A stretch of 64,000 bases of DNA. It comes from DATFVA01 sp963747755. Its GTDB lineage: Bacteria > Bacteroidota > Ignavibacteria > Ignavibacteriales > Ignavibacteriaceae. Positions 9,615 to 18,279 of the stretch are shown here, in pieces (the first letter of the stretch is position 1; each line of letters opens with the position of its first letter). A program made the translations under genes and the position numbers. The stretch lies in assembly GCA_963747755.1 (NCBI GenBank), contig CAVVGK010000014.1, positions 372,001 to 436,000 on the forward strand. The letters run 5' to 3'. The notes under the pieces are model-generated. The model was not told where the DNA came from, did not search any database, and worked only from the letters and a program-made list of their open reading frames with translations.

Positions 9615-10630
9615 TAGGTTTTTTTCTTTTTTGCCAGAATGGAGTAATCTGATTTCTTAGAAATATTATTTTTTAGTGTTCCTAACCCCTCGATTTCACA
9701 GGTGATCGTATCACCTTCCTTAATCCAGACCGGGGTAAATTCTTCTCCCTTCTCTTTTGCCTCAAGTGCCCATGTTCCGTTCAGTTCAAGATAACATCCT
9801 GTACCTACTGTACCAGATCCTATTACATCTCCCGGAAATAATGTAACACCGTACGATGCTCTTTCAATGATCTCGGCGAAGGTCCAGTTCATATCTTTCA
9901 TTGATCCATTGGATATCTGCTTTCCGTTATGGAATGCTTTCATCTTAAGATCAAATTTTAATCCCTGCGGGGTAGCGCTTTTATATGGCTCAAGTTCGTC
10001 AGGAGTAACCAGCCAGGGTCCGATTGCCGTTGCAAAATCTTTTCCCTTCATAGGACCAAGATTCAGCTTCATTTCCTCCATCTGAAGCCTTCGGGCTGAG
10101 AGATCGTTCATCACCATATAGCCGGCTATATATGAATCGGCATCCTTTACGTCGATATTTATCCCCTGCCTGTTGAGAACGATTGCAGCCTCCAATTCAA
10201 AGTCCAGTTTTTCCAGGTGATCTTTTTCTACCTGTACAGTTCCTTCTCCAATGACCGAATTATGATTGGTAAAATAGAATACAGGGAACTGATCAAACTC
10301 TGGTATCATTTCAACTCCTCTGTTTCGCCTTGCAGTTGCTACGTGCTGGCGAAAAGCATAGGCATCACGGCAGGAAGTTGGATGCGGAACCGGAGCGATT
10401 ATATTAATCTCTTTTGTATTCAGGTATTCCTCAATATTCCCGCTGTTAACTGACTCGCTTACTCTCCGTGCAAGTTCCATATTCCTCTCTCCTCCCCAGA
10501 GGAATTCCAGCATATTGTCGGGCAGATTTATATTCAGTTTAGCTGCTGATTTCTTAAGATCGTAAATCTTATTGTCAATGAATAACCCTAGTCTCTCATT
10601 ATTAGTCTGTAGAAAGCTGACAAATTTCAT
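9614..10630 (-). CDS. Fumarylacetoacetate hydrolase family protein
   Basis: A 338-residue member of the FAH superfamily. Metal-site signatures are visible: LDFELEAAIVLN near residue 140, YMVMNDLSARR near 175, GKDFATAIGPWLVTPDEL near 205 and GDVIGSGTVGTG near 275. The neighbouring homogentisate dioxygenase makes fumarylacetoacetate hydrolase, giving fumarate and acetoacetate, the most likely activity. It is somewhat shorter than the animal enzyme but typical of bacterial ones. Translationally coupled to the flavin reductase gene (TAATG). Confidence 0.88.
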   Translation of the reverse strand: MKFVSFLQTNNERLGLFIDNKIYDLKKSAAKLNINLPDNMLEFLWGGERNMELARRVSESVNSGNIEEYLNTKEINIIAPVPHPTSCRDAYAFRQHVATARRNRGVEMIPEFDQFPVFYFTNHNSVIGEGTVQVEKDHLEKLDFELEAAIVLNRQGINIDVKDADSYIAGYMVMNDLSARRLQMEEMKLNLGPMKGKDFATAIGPWLVTPDELEPYKSATPQGLKFDLKMKAFHNGKQISNGSMKDMNWTFAEIIERASYGVTLFPGDVIGSGTVGTGCYLELNGTWALEAKEKGEEFTPVWIKEGDTITCEIEGLGTLKNNISKKSDYSILAKKKKT

Positions 10631-10673
10631 AGAATAATTTTCTAACTCCTTTTATTAGTATATGACTGATTTA

Positions 10674-11804
10674 TTAGGCTTTGTTCCCTGTCCTATTGCC
10701 GTATTTCACTTCCATAAGGCTGAATACCTCTTCCAGAACTTTAAGAGCAAACTCTGTTTCCTCAATGGTTCCTGAATTAATTCTTATTCCGTTGCGAATT
10801 CCGAAAGTATTAACATGCCTGAGGATCAATCCCCTGTTGAGACATTCATTATTAAGTTCAGTTGTGAATTCTTCATCCGGGAAAAGGATAAGAAAGAAAT
10901 TGGCGGATGTTGGTACGTAATCAATTCCGATCTCATCAAATTTCTTCTTCATTATACGCAGAGATTCTGTATTTAATTCAACAGTAGACTTAAGAAAAGT
11001 ATCATCCTTTATAGCGGCAATTGCTGCATCCTGAGCCAGTTCATTGGGTTCGAATGGAAGTTTTACCTTGTAGAGTTCTTTTATCAGATATTCCTTTCCA
11101 AAAGCAAAGCCTATCCTGATTCCGGCAAGTCCGTATGCTTTTGATAAGGTTCTGAGTACCAGCAGGTTATCAAGTTCATAAGATAATCCATTAGGATATT
11201 CGGGATTCGATTCAGCATAAACTGTATAGGCTTCATCCAGCACGACAAGAACTGAATCGGGAACCTTCTTCATGAAGGCTTCAAATTCTCTTCGGGTGAA
11301 CATCGTCCCTGTAGGATTATTAGGATTGGCAAGATATATAATTTTCGTCCTGCTGTTTATTTCACCGGCTATACCATCAAGATCCAAATGATAGTCTTTA
11401 AGAGGGATGAGTCTCGACTTCCTCCCGTACTTATTTGCATTAACATACCATCCGATAAAAGTGCCTGCTGATGTCAACAATTCATCCTCATCATCACTGA
11501 AGGCAGTAATTAGATACTGCAGCAGAGAATCCGACCCGCTGCCTGTAACAATCTGACCAGGGCGTTTATTATACCTCTCAGCTATTGCATTCACCAGCTT
11601 GTAGGCAGATGGATTTGTATATCTGTGAAGTTCGTTTAAATGTTTTTTTATCTCCTCAATAGCTCTGGGTGAGGGTCCCAGGGGATTTTCGTTCGAAGCA
11701 AGTTTAACGATTTTTTTAATCCCCTTCTCCCTTGCCAGATCTTCTATTGGTTTACCGGCTTTATACGGCTGTAGTTTTTGAATGTGTTCCGGAATTTTAA
11801 TCAT
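10674..11804 (-). CDS. HisC-family PLP aminotransferase, probably aromatic aminotransferase
   Basis: A 376-residue fold-type I aminotransferase with the HisC signature: SNENPLGPSP near residue 37, YLANPNNPTGT near 155, LDEAYTVY near 188 and the PLP lysine in RTLSKAYGLAGIRIG near 220. By family it would be histidinol-phosphate aminotransferase, but no other histidine gene is in the window and it sits between homogentisate dioxygenase and the fumarylacetoacetase. HisC-like enzymes often accept tyrosine and phenylalanine, so it may make 4-hydroxyphenylpyruvate here. Sequence does not settle the substrate. The 105 bases before it are AT-rich with short imperfect AACAATTCAA repeats. Confidence 0.85.
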   Translation of the reverse strand: MIKIPEHIQKLQPYKAGKPIEDLAREKGIKKIVKLASNENPLGPSPRAIEEIKKHLNELHRYTNPSAYKLVNAIAERYNKRPGQIVTGSGSDSLLQYLITAFSDDEDELLTSAGTFIGWYVNANKYGRKSRLIPLKDYHLDLDGIAGEINSRTKIIYLANPNNPTGTMFTRREFEAFMKKVPDSVLVVLDEAYTVYAESNPEYPNGLSYELDNLLVLRTLSKAYGLAGIRIGFAFGKEYLIKELYKVKLPFEPNELAQDAAIAAIKDDTFLKSTVELNTESLRIMKKKFDEIGIDYVPTSANFFLILFPDEEFTTELNNECLNRGLILRHVNTFGIRNGIRINSGTIEETEFALKVLEEVFSLMEVKYGNRTGNKA

Positions 11805-11910
11805 GTTACTTTAAAATATTATGAAATTCTGCAATGTTGAAATATAACAGTTTAACAATATAACAATTCAACTATTCAGCTATTATACTCAACAATTCAA
11901 AAGTTCCAAT

Positions 11911-13074
11911 TTATTTTTCAAGCCAGGAATGATGATAATCCTCTACCATCGTATCCTTCACATTCCTGGTCACCTTAAGTGGTGAGAAGGTATCTATCAT
12001 AATGGCGTACTCGTCAGTATCTTTTTTGCCGATTGAAGCTTCAGTTTTTCCAGGCTGCGGTCCATGGGGTATTCCCATAGGATGAAGAGTGATTGATCCT
12101 TCTTTAACGCCTGTGCGCGACATAAAGTCGCCGTATACATAATACAAAACTTCATCGCTGTCAACATTTGAATGATAATATGGAGCAGGAATTGACTGCG
12201 GGTGAAAATCGAACAGACGGGGAACAAAGTTGCAGACAACGAAATGCTCCGTTGTAAACATCAGGTGTATCGGAGGCGGCAGATGTATTTTACCTACCTT
12301 TGGTGCATACTCCTTAATATTAAATGCATAAGGATATAGGAAACCGTCCCATCCCACTACATCAAATGGATGATGTGGAAGATGGTATTCGAAAGTTCTG
12401 TCAGATACTTTAAGTATCAATGGAAACTCGCCCTGTTTATCCACTGGTTCCATAAATTCGGGGGCTCTGAAATCTCTTTCATAATAAGGTGCGTCCTCCT
12501 TAAGCTGACCGTATTCATTTCTGAAATGTGCAGGGATGTCAAACGGTGTATCAGATTCAACCACAAATAACTTTACATTATCAAAGTTTTTGAAGTTCAT
12601 TTGATAAGTTGTTCCCTTCGGTACAATTATATAATCCCATTGCTCAAAGGCTATCTTCCCGTATTCAGAAAGGAACTCACCGTCACCATGATGAACAAAC
12701 AGCAGTTCATGCTTATAACTGTTCCTGTAAAAGAGGCCTGTATCTTCGGAAACCTTTGCTGTTGAAATTGTACAGTGTTCATTCTTTAGGAACACATTCC
12801 TTGCGGTCAGGAAGTTTCCCTGTGTCTGTTTTGAATCCGTAAAGAAATGATAATATTGAAGAGGGGCATCATCCCATTCATTTGATACATCTTTTTCTAT
12901 CTCCCGGATTGTTTCGACCTGGGGAGGCATATACAGATGGTACTTATTTGAATATATCCCTGAAAAGCCTTTTGTACTGAAAAGTTCCTCACGGTAAAGT
13001 GATTTACCGTCGGGTTTATAAAACGTTATATGTCTTTTAGGAGGAACCTTCCCTACTTTAACATAGTATGGCAC
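11911..13074 (-). CDS. hmgA: Homogentisate 1,2-dioxygenase
   Basis: A 387-residue cupin-fold iron dioxygenase that opens the ring of homogentisate to maleylacetoacetate. GTG start at 13074 with a clear GGAGG six bases upstream. The iron-binding region is recognisable near the C-terminus: YYHSNVDSDEVLYYVYGD followed by LHPMGIPHGPQPG. The N-terminal half has the LLFVHHGDGEF cupin strand. It is shorter than the ~440-residue animal and pseudomonad enzymes, mainly in the N-terminal domain. It follows HPPD with 53 bases between them, in pathway order. Confidence 0.93.
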   Translation of the reverse strand: MPYYVKVGKVPPKRHITFYKPDGKSLYREELFSTKGFSGIYSNKYHLYMPPQVETIREIEKDVSNEWDDAPLQYYHFFTDSKQTQGNFLTARNVFLKNEHCTISTAKVSEDTGLFYRNSYKHELLFVHHGDGEFLSEYGKIAFEQWDYIIVPKGTTYQMNFKNFDNVKLFVVESDTPFDIPAHFRNEYGQLKEDAPYYERDFRAPEFMEPVDKQGEFPLILKVSDRTFEYHLPHHPFDVVGWDGFLYPYAFNIKEYAPKVGKIHLPPPIHLMFTTEHFVVCNFVPRLFDFHPQSIPAPYYHSNVDSDEVLYYVYGDFMSRTGVKEGSITLHPMGIPHGPQPGKTEASIGKKDTDEYAIMIDTFSPLKVTRNVKDTMVEDYHHSWLEK

Positions 13075-13127
13075 TTTTGACCTCCGCTTTAATTACTAAA
13101 AAAATATTTGTATTCGAAAACAGTTTA

Positions 13128-14246
13128 CTATTCTCTGTCAAAGTTTCCTCTATCCTGTTGATCTCTTTCAATAGATTCAAACAAAGCCTGAAAGTTGCCC
13201 TGTCCGAAACCTTCTGCTCCCTGTTTCCTCTGAATAATTTCATAAAAGAAAGTTGGCCGGTCGCCTATCGGTTTTGTAAACAGCTGTAGAAGGTATCCCT
13301 TGCCTTCAGTGTCGCATAGTATTCCGTACTTTCGAAGGTCTTCTATATCTTCTTCGATATAACTTAACTTCTTCTCTTTCAGGATATCGTAGTAGCTTCC
13401 CGGCACGGTAAGGAATTCTACACCATTCTTCCTCATATTGTCTATTGTGGTGAGTATATTATCGGTTGATATAGCTATATGTTGAATACCCGACCCAACG
13501 TACTCATCGATATATTCCTCAATCTGCGACTTTTTTAATCCTTCATACGGTTCGTTCAAAGGATTCTTCACGGGAGCACCATCCTTCGATCTTACTACCT
13601 TTGAGAGAAGCGCAGAATATTGTGTGGAAATATCACCGGCACCGAATTCTATAAAGGTTTCAAAGTTCAGCGTCTTATTCATGTAATTTTCCCAGAGGTT
13701 CATTTCATTCGTTCTTACGTTCCCTACTATATGATCCACCTCCAGCAGTCCTGTTTCTTTTGCCTCAACTTCAATCTTCAACCTCGGCTCCGCAAAACCG
13801 GGTTTAAATATTCCTTTGTAGTTGTCCCTGTTTATAAAGACAATCTCAGCATCATCATAAAGTTTTATTGCCGCTTCCTCAACATATCCGTTATCATCGC
13901 TAAGTTTCTTTGGTGACCTCACCGGAATACCGCCGTTTTCTACAGCAGTGTCAAAGGCTTTTTTAACGTCTTTCACTTTTAAAGACCAGCGTTTAACTCC
14001 ATCTCCATGCTGATGTATGAAATTCGCTACATCAAAATTGGTCGGTTTAACAAATGATGTCAGCACAAACTGAAGTTTGTTCTTAACCATGAAATAAGAT
14101 ACACGGTCTCTAACACCTGTTTCAGGACCCATATAACCTTTTAACTGAAATCCCATTGCTTTTGCATGCCAGTAAGCCCACATTTTGGCAGATCCTACGT
14201 AAAATTCTAAATAGTCGTAACCGATAATGCCTAATTGTCCTGACAT
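13128..14246 (-). CDS. hpd: 4-hydroxyphenylpyruvate dioxygenase
   Basis: A 372-residue Fe(II) dioxygenase that converts 4-hydroxyphenylpyruvate to homogentisate. The three iron ligands are visible: His172 in EVDHIVGNV, His256 in GIQHIAIST and Glu336 in FYEIIQR. The C-terminal lid GAEGFGQGNFQALFESIERDQ is intact. An AGGAG sits before the ATG at 14246. It is the first gene of the minus-strand aromatic cluster, so the promoter should lie in 14247-14386, where I see AT-rich sequence but no clear motif. Confidence 0.95.
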   Translation of the reverse strand: MSGQLGIIGYDYLEFYVGSAKMWAYWHAKAMGFQLKGYMGPETGVRDRVSYFMVKNKLQFVLTSFVKPTNFDVANFIHQHGDGVKRWSLKVKDVKKAFDTAVENGGIPVRSPKKLSDDNGYVEEAAIKLYDDAEIVFINRDNYKGIFKPGFAEPRLKIEVEAKETGLLEVDHIVGNVRTNEMNLWENYMNKTLNFETFIEFGAGDISTQYSALLSKVVRSKDGAPVKNPLNEPYEGLKKSQIEEYIDEYVGSGIQHIAISTDNILTTIDNMRKNGVEFLTVPGSYYDILKEKKLSYIEEDIEDLRKYGILCDTEGKGYLLQLFTKPIGDRPTFFYEIIQRKQGAEGFGQGNFQALFESIERDQQDRGNFDRE

Positions 14247-14386
14247 TAATCTTCTCCTGTGATTTTTTTGATGGATTATTAAAGTAAACTAATTTAATTG
14301 AATTCGAACAAAAATAAAAGAAAAGTTGAGTGTATAAATCCTGATAATCATCTGTGTCACAAATACTTAGGGTTCCACACCAGAGC

Positions 14387-15106
14387 TTAGGAAACATTAT
14401 CAAGCAGCATAAATCCCGGGGCATCAGTTTTAACCGGTAATTCATAGTTTTTATCCGGATATCGGCAGATTTTAACAAGCGGACAATCTGCACACCGCGG
14501 TTTTGCCGGACGGCATATCTCCCTACCGAGCTTAATAAGGTTTGTATGAAATGAGTGAGCAATACCTTCCGGAAAATTTTTGTTAAGGAGTAGAAAAGTC
14601 TTATCAGCACTTTTTGTATCAACCAGGCCTAAACGGTTGGTCGTCCTGTGAACATGGGTATCAACGGGACAAACATTCCGGTCCATTGCAAAAAGAAGTA
14701 CACAACTGGCGGTTTTAACGCCTATACCGTTATACTGAGTTAGCTCATCGATAACTTCATAATTTCCTTTTTCATTCATGTAATCGAGTGAAATTTTCCC
14801 GATTTGTTTTTTCAGCTGCCTTAGAAAATCTCTTATCGCATTCGATTTCTGCTTCCCTAATCCTGCAATCCTTATAAATTTTTCTATCCTCGAAGCAGGC
14901 AGTTTCTCAACTTCTTCCCAGCTTTTAAAATTATTCTTCAGATTACGAAACGCTTTATAGGAGTTCCGGTCATTCGTGTTTTGCGAAAGAATTGTAGCGA
15001 TTAATAGATCAACAGGATCAGGTCTAACATTATTCCTTTCAGGAATTCCAAACCTGCTTACAAGAAGCCTGTTAACCTTTTTGATTTTGCCTGATAAATT
15101 TTCCAT
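14387..15106 (-). CDS. nth: Endonuclease III-family DNA glycosylase/AP lyase
   Basis: A 239-residue base-excision repair enzyme. The helix-hairpin-helix with catalytic lysine is YNGIGVKTASC (Lys131), the catalytic aspartate is in CPVDTHVHR (Asp149), and the 4Fe-4S loop is C-x6-C-x2-C-x5-C (Cys198, 205, 208, 214). These are the full set for a bifunctional endonuclease III that removes oxidised pyrimidines. The C-terminus has about 20 extra residues. It stands alone between the aromatic operon and the divergent glmM. Confidence 0.92.
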   Translation of the reverse strand: MENLSGKIKKVNRLLVSRFGIPERNNVRPDPVDLLIATILSQNTNDRNSYKAFRNLKNNFKSWEEVEKLPASRIEKFIRIAGLGKQKSNAIRDFLRQLKKQIGKISLDYMNEKGNYEVIDELTQYNGIGVKTASCVLLFAMDRNVCPVDTHVHRTTNRLGLVDTKSADKTFLLLNKNFPEGIAHSFHTNLIKLGREICRPAKPRCADCPLVKICRYPDKNYELPVKTDAPGFMLLDNVS

Positions 15107-15140
15107 AAATTTTAGTATCGTGGAACTTCTCCTTATGCAA

Positions 15141-15195
15141 CGTTTTCAGAACGTATTCAGAACATTTTCAGAACGTATTCAGAACGCTTTCAGAT
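15141..15195. repeat. Five tandem 11-bp repeats between nth and glmM
   Basis: Five consecutive 11-base units with consensus CGTNTTCAGAA: cgttttcagaa, cgtattcagaa, cattttcagaa, cgtattcagaa and a last diverged cgctttcagat. They lie in the intergenic gap between divergent nth and glmM. The period equals about one helical turn. No inverted symmetry is present, so this is a short direct-repeat tract rather than a hairpin. Confidence 0.85.
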
Positions 15196-15334
15196 CCTTG
15201 TTACATAGTAAATAAAATCGTTTTGAAACGCTTCGCCGCATTTAAGGTTCTGGCGATCCTTTCTTCATTTGGTAATTTTAAGGGAATAAACTTGGCTCAA
15301 TTTAACAATAACTTACAAAAAGCAGAAATTATCT

Positions 15335-15342
15335 TATTTTTG
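15335..15342 (+). promoter_or_regulatory. Candidate TAnnTTTG (-7) promoter box for glmM
   Basis: TATTTTTG fits the Bacteroidota -7 consensus TAnnTTTG and lies 30 bases before the glmM ATG. I do not see a matching TTTG at the -33 position, so the call is tentative. The same TTATTTTTG string occurs before the genes at 42341 and 46232. Confidence 0.35.
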
Positions 15343-15371
15343 TTTTTTGAATTGAAATTTGCGGAGGTTTA

Positions 15372-16727
15372 ATGTCTACTCTGATGGTTAGTATATCCGG
15401 AATAAGAGGTATAATCGGCGATGGTCTGGATCCTAATGTAATCGTTAATTTCACTTCGGCTTATGCCGACTTTGTCGGCCAGGGAAAAATTGTCGTGGGT
15501 CGCGATGCCAGGATAACCGGTGAAATGGTCAATTCCATCGTCACAGCCACTCTCAATGCAAAGGGAATCGAAGTTCTTGATATCGGAATCTGCCCTACCC
15601 CGACGGTTCAGTATACGGTTAAAACATTAAACGCACAGGGCGGCATCGCAATTTCTGCCAGCCATAACCCGAATGAATGGAATGCATTAAAGCTGCTCAA
15701 CTCTACAGGACAGTTTATGACTCCCGATGAAAACACAGAACTCCTTAAAATTCTGAACCTCTCGCAAAATAAGTTCAGGAGCTGGGATAAAATAGGTAAA
15801 ACTACTTTTTATTCGGAAGGCATAAGGAAACACATGAATGATGCTCTAGCATTAAAGCATATTGATAAAGATGCAATAAGGAAAAGAAGATTCAGGGTGC
15901 TGGCTGACTGTGTAAACGGAGCCGGTGTTTATGTAATCCCTGAGCTCCTCCGCGAACTAGGCTGCGAGGTGATAGAATATAATTGTGAGAAGACAGGTAT
16001 TTTCCCAAGGCTTCCCGAACCTATTCCCGGGAACCTTGTTGATACAATGAATGAAGTTAAGAAGCACAAAGCCGACCTGGGTGTGGTAGTAGACCCTGAT
16101 GTCGACAGGCTGGTACTGATAACCGATAAGGGAACACCTTTCGGTGAAGAAAATACCATAACCCAGGCTGTGAAGTTCATACTATCCAAAGAAAAGGGTG
16201 ATGTTGTAGTTAACCTTTCAACCACGCGTGGGGTTGATGACGTTGCTGCTGAGGCAGGCAGTACGGTTTATCGGTCACCTGTAGGTGAAGCTAACGTGGT
16301 AAAAAAAATGAAGGAAGTGAATGCCGTAATAGGCGGTGAAGGAAGCGGAGGTGTAATTTTCCCGGCTCTGCATTATGGTCGCGATGCTCTTGTAGGAATT
16401 GTAATCACTTTGCAGCATTTGCTGGAATCAGGCGGGACAATGGAAGAACTTAAGAATTCGCTCCCTTTATATTTTATAACAAAGAAAAAAATAAATACGG
16501 GAGAAATGAATCCTGATAGTGTTCTTTCCGCACTCATTCAAAAATACCGTGAAGGTAAAATTAATACAGATGACGGTTTAAGAATAGACTTCGAGGATCA
16601 CTGGGTGCATCTCAGAAAATCAAATACTGAGCCCATAATAAGGGTTATAACTGAGGCAAAAGATAAGACAGCTTCTGAAAATTTAGCTGAGAATTACTTG
16701 CAGGTGATTCGGGAGCTTGCTCAATAA
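15372..16727 (+). CDS. glmM: Phosphoglucosamine mutase / phosphohexomutase
   Basis: A 451-residue alpha-D-phosphohexomutase. The phosphoserine loop is ISASHNPNEWNALK (Ser near 96), the metal loop is DPDVDRL (near 240), the sugar loop is GGEGSGG (near 320) and the phosphate-binding C-terminal loop is RKSNTEPIIRV (near 420). GCGGAGG lies before the ATG. The overall motif set suits GlmM, which makes glucosamine-1-phosphate for UDP-GlcNAc, but phosphomannomutase or phosphoglucomutase activity cannot be excluded. Its stop overlaps the convergent DUF58 gene by seven bases. Confidence 0.85.
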   Translation: MSTLMVSISGIRGIIGDGLDPNVIVNFTSAYADFVGQGKIVVGRDARITGEMVNSIVTATLNAKGIEVLDIGICPTPTVQYTVKTLNAQGGIAISASHNPNEWNALKLLNSTGQFMTPDENTELLKILNLSQNKFRSWDKIGKTTFYSEGIRKHMNDALALKHIDKDAIRKRRFRVLADCVNGAGVYVIPELLRELGCEVIEYNCEKTGIFPRLPEPIPGNLVDTMNEVKKHKADLGVVVDPDVDRLVLITDKGTPFGEENTITQAVKFILSKEKGDVVVNLSTTRGVDDVAAEAGSTVYRSPVGEANVVKKMKEVNAVIGGEGSGGVIFPALHYGRDALVGIVITLQHLLESGGTMEELKNSLPLYFITKKKINTGEMNPDSVLSALIQKYREGKINTDDGLRIDFEDHWVHLRKSNTEPIIRVITEAKDKTASENLAENYLQVIRELAQ

Positions 16728-17629
16728 AGCATGCTTCTTTTCTGAATGTAGCTGAACAGTGCTTTGTCGAAGGGCATTGAAGTGTCAATAAGATTATATT
16801 CTATATTAGAATTGAGACACTCCTTTTTTATCCTGTCGACGAAATCCTGCATAGCCTGCTGATAGGCCTTCTGTATCTGGTAGGGACGCGTGGTCATTTC
16901 CTCATCTGTTTCAAGGTCTTTGAAGACAGCATCAGCACCGAATGCAAAACTCCTCTCCACAGGATCAAGCAGCTGAAAAACAATCACCTCATTTTTCTGG
17001 TATCTGAAATGCTTTAATGCCGATAAAATCGAACTGACATCATCAAAAAGGTCCGAGACTATTATTACCAGTCCCCTTCTCTTAATTTTTTCTGCAATAG
17101 AATTTAAACACGAAGCTGTATTGGTCCTGCTGGAGGCTTCAAGGGAATTAAGACTCTTTAATATTTCCTGGAGATATGTTTTTGCAGCCTTTGGAGGGAA
17201 ATAACTTTTCACCTGGTCGGAATATATTGTAAGACCGACAGCGTCCTTCTGCTTTATCATAAGATAGCTTAAAGCAGCGACCAGTGTAATACCGTACTCC
17301 AGCTTCGGGATATTATTACCGGAACTGTACTGCATCGATTTGCTTGAATCAAGAAGAATATAGCTTTTCAGGTTGGTCTCTTCTTCGTACTGCTTAATAA
17401 AGAATTTTTCCGTTTTCCCGTATACCTTCCAGTCAATGTCTTTAAGACTGTCCCCCTGCATATATGGACGGTGTTCCGTGAACTCAACGCTGAACCCATG
17501 ATAGGGACTCTTATGGAGTCCCACCATAAAACCTTCAACTACAAGTCTTGCTTTTAATTCAAGGGAATTTAATTTTGAAACAATCGAGGGGTTCAGGAAA
17601 TTCTTATAATCCTGGGCTGCCTTTGCCAT
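16721..17629 (-). CDS. DUF58 domain protein (vWA-like, MoxR-associated family)
   Basis: A 302-residue soluble protein. It opens in the DUF58 style (LKARLVVEGFMVGLHKSPYHG) with the conserved EHRPYMQGDSLKDIDWKVYG segment near residue 50. A vWA-like region follows, with ILLDSSKSMQYSSG near 100 and VIIVSDLFDD near 190, the MIDAS DxSxS element being LDSSKSM. DUF58 proteins usually sit beside a MoxR AAA+ ATPase; none is in the window. It directly follows a BamD-like lipoprotein gene with no gap. Function beyond the family is not known. Confidence 0.88.
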   Translation of the reverse strand: MAKAAQDYKNFLNPSIVSKLNSLELKARLVVEGFMVGLHKSPYHGFSVEFTEHRPYMQGDSLKDIDWKVYGKTEKFFIKQYEEETNLKSYILLDSSKSMQYSSGNNIPKLEYGITLVAALSYLMIKQKDAVGLTIYSDQVKSYFPPKAAKTYLQEILKSLNSLEASSRTNTASCLNSIAEKIKRRGLVIIVSDLFDDVSSILSALKHFRYQKNEVIVFQLLDPVERSFAFGADAVFKDLETDEEMTTRPYQIQKAYQQAMQDFVDRIKKECLNSNIEYNLIDTSMPFDKALFSYIQKRSMLY

Positions 17630-18151
17630 CTATATATTTTTTTGTGTTTTCTTCTGCAGAATCTGGTCGGGACTCAGGCCCATATTACTCAGTTCTTCCT
17701 TAGCAGATGAGGCAAGCTCGTGTTCAGGATATTTTTTCAGGAACAAATTATATGTGGAGGTGGCACTTTGAAAATTCCTGAGATCATTAGCGAGAATAAA
17801 GCCTGATAGGAATAAAGCCATCGGAGCCTTCTTAGCCTCCGGGTATTTATTATAAACCTGACGGAAAGTTTCCTCAGCTTTTTTATATGATTCAGTATCA
17901 GAAATATTTTTTACCATTTTATTCTGATAGAGTGTCGCTACCTGGAACAGAGCATCAGGAGCCTGGGGACTATCAGGAAAATCATGAATAACTGATTCAT
18001 AATTATTAATTGCTTCAGATATATTTTTTTGTTTTATGTTCTCCTGGGCAGCCTTCATATAATCATCAGCAGATTTACTACTGCATCCTGTTATGAATAA
18101 GAGACTCGTGAAGAGAAAAGACAGAAGTAAGTATTTCATTTTTTCACTCAT
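17630..18151 (-). CDS. BamD-like TPR lipoprotein
   Basis: A 173-residue lipoprotein. The signal peptide ends in a lipobox LFITGC (Cys near residue 23) and the mature part is made of tetratricopeptide helices: AINNYESVIHDFPDSPQAPDALF, a second repeat around AEETFRQVYNKYPEAKKAP, and a third around ATSTYNLFLKKYPEHELA (each split here only to name it). This resembles the N-terminal TPRs of BamD/YbgF-type outer-membrane proteins, but it is shorter than true BamD (about 250 residues). Start may be 18151 or 18139; neither has a good Shine-Dalgarno. Adjacent to the DUF58 gene and probably co-transcribed. Confidence 0.78.
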   Translation of the reverse strand: MSEKMKYLLLSFLFTSLLFITGCSSKSADDYMKAAQENIKQKNISEAINNYESVIHDFPDSPQAPDALFQVATLYQNKMVKNISDTESYKKAEETFRQVYNKYPEAKKAPMALFLSGFILANDLRNFQSATSTYNLFLKKYPEHELASSAKEELSNMGLSPDQILQKKTQKNI

Positions 18152-18231
18152 ATTTAATAAAAACCGGGTTAAAATTATTAAAATAGATAAGAAGGTGCAA
18201 TGGAGTAATGGGGCCGCTTAATAGTCTGAAA

Positions 18232-18264
18232 ATAAAAAAAGCCGGTCATAAAACCGGCTTTTTT
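18232..18264 (-). terminator. Terminator after the first T9SS cargo gene
   Basis: GCCGGT-cataaa-ACCGGC (18241-18258) flanked by A7 on one side and T6 on the other, so it can work in both directions. On the minus strand it lies 16 bases beyond the stop of the 18280-20331 gene. Confidence 0.8.
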
Positions 18265-18279
18265 CGAATTAAACTGAAC

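Noticed and set aside
10674..11804. Histidine biosynthesis operon
   Set aside because: No other histidine gene is nearby; the neighbours are all aromatic catabolism genes.
14122..14622. 166-codon minus-strand open frame over the hpd/nth junction
   Set aside because: It lies in another frame across the starts of two well-supported genes; its sequence has no recognisable content.
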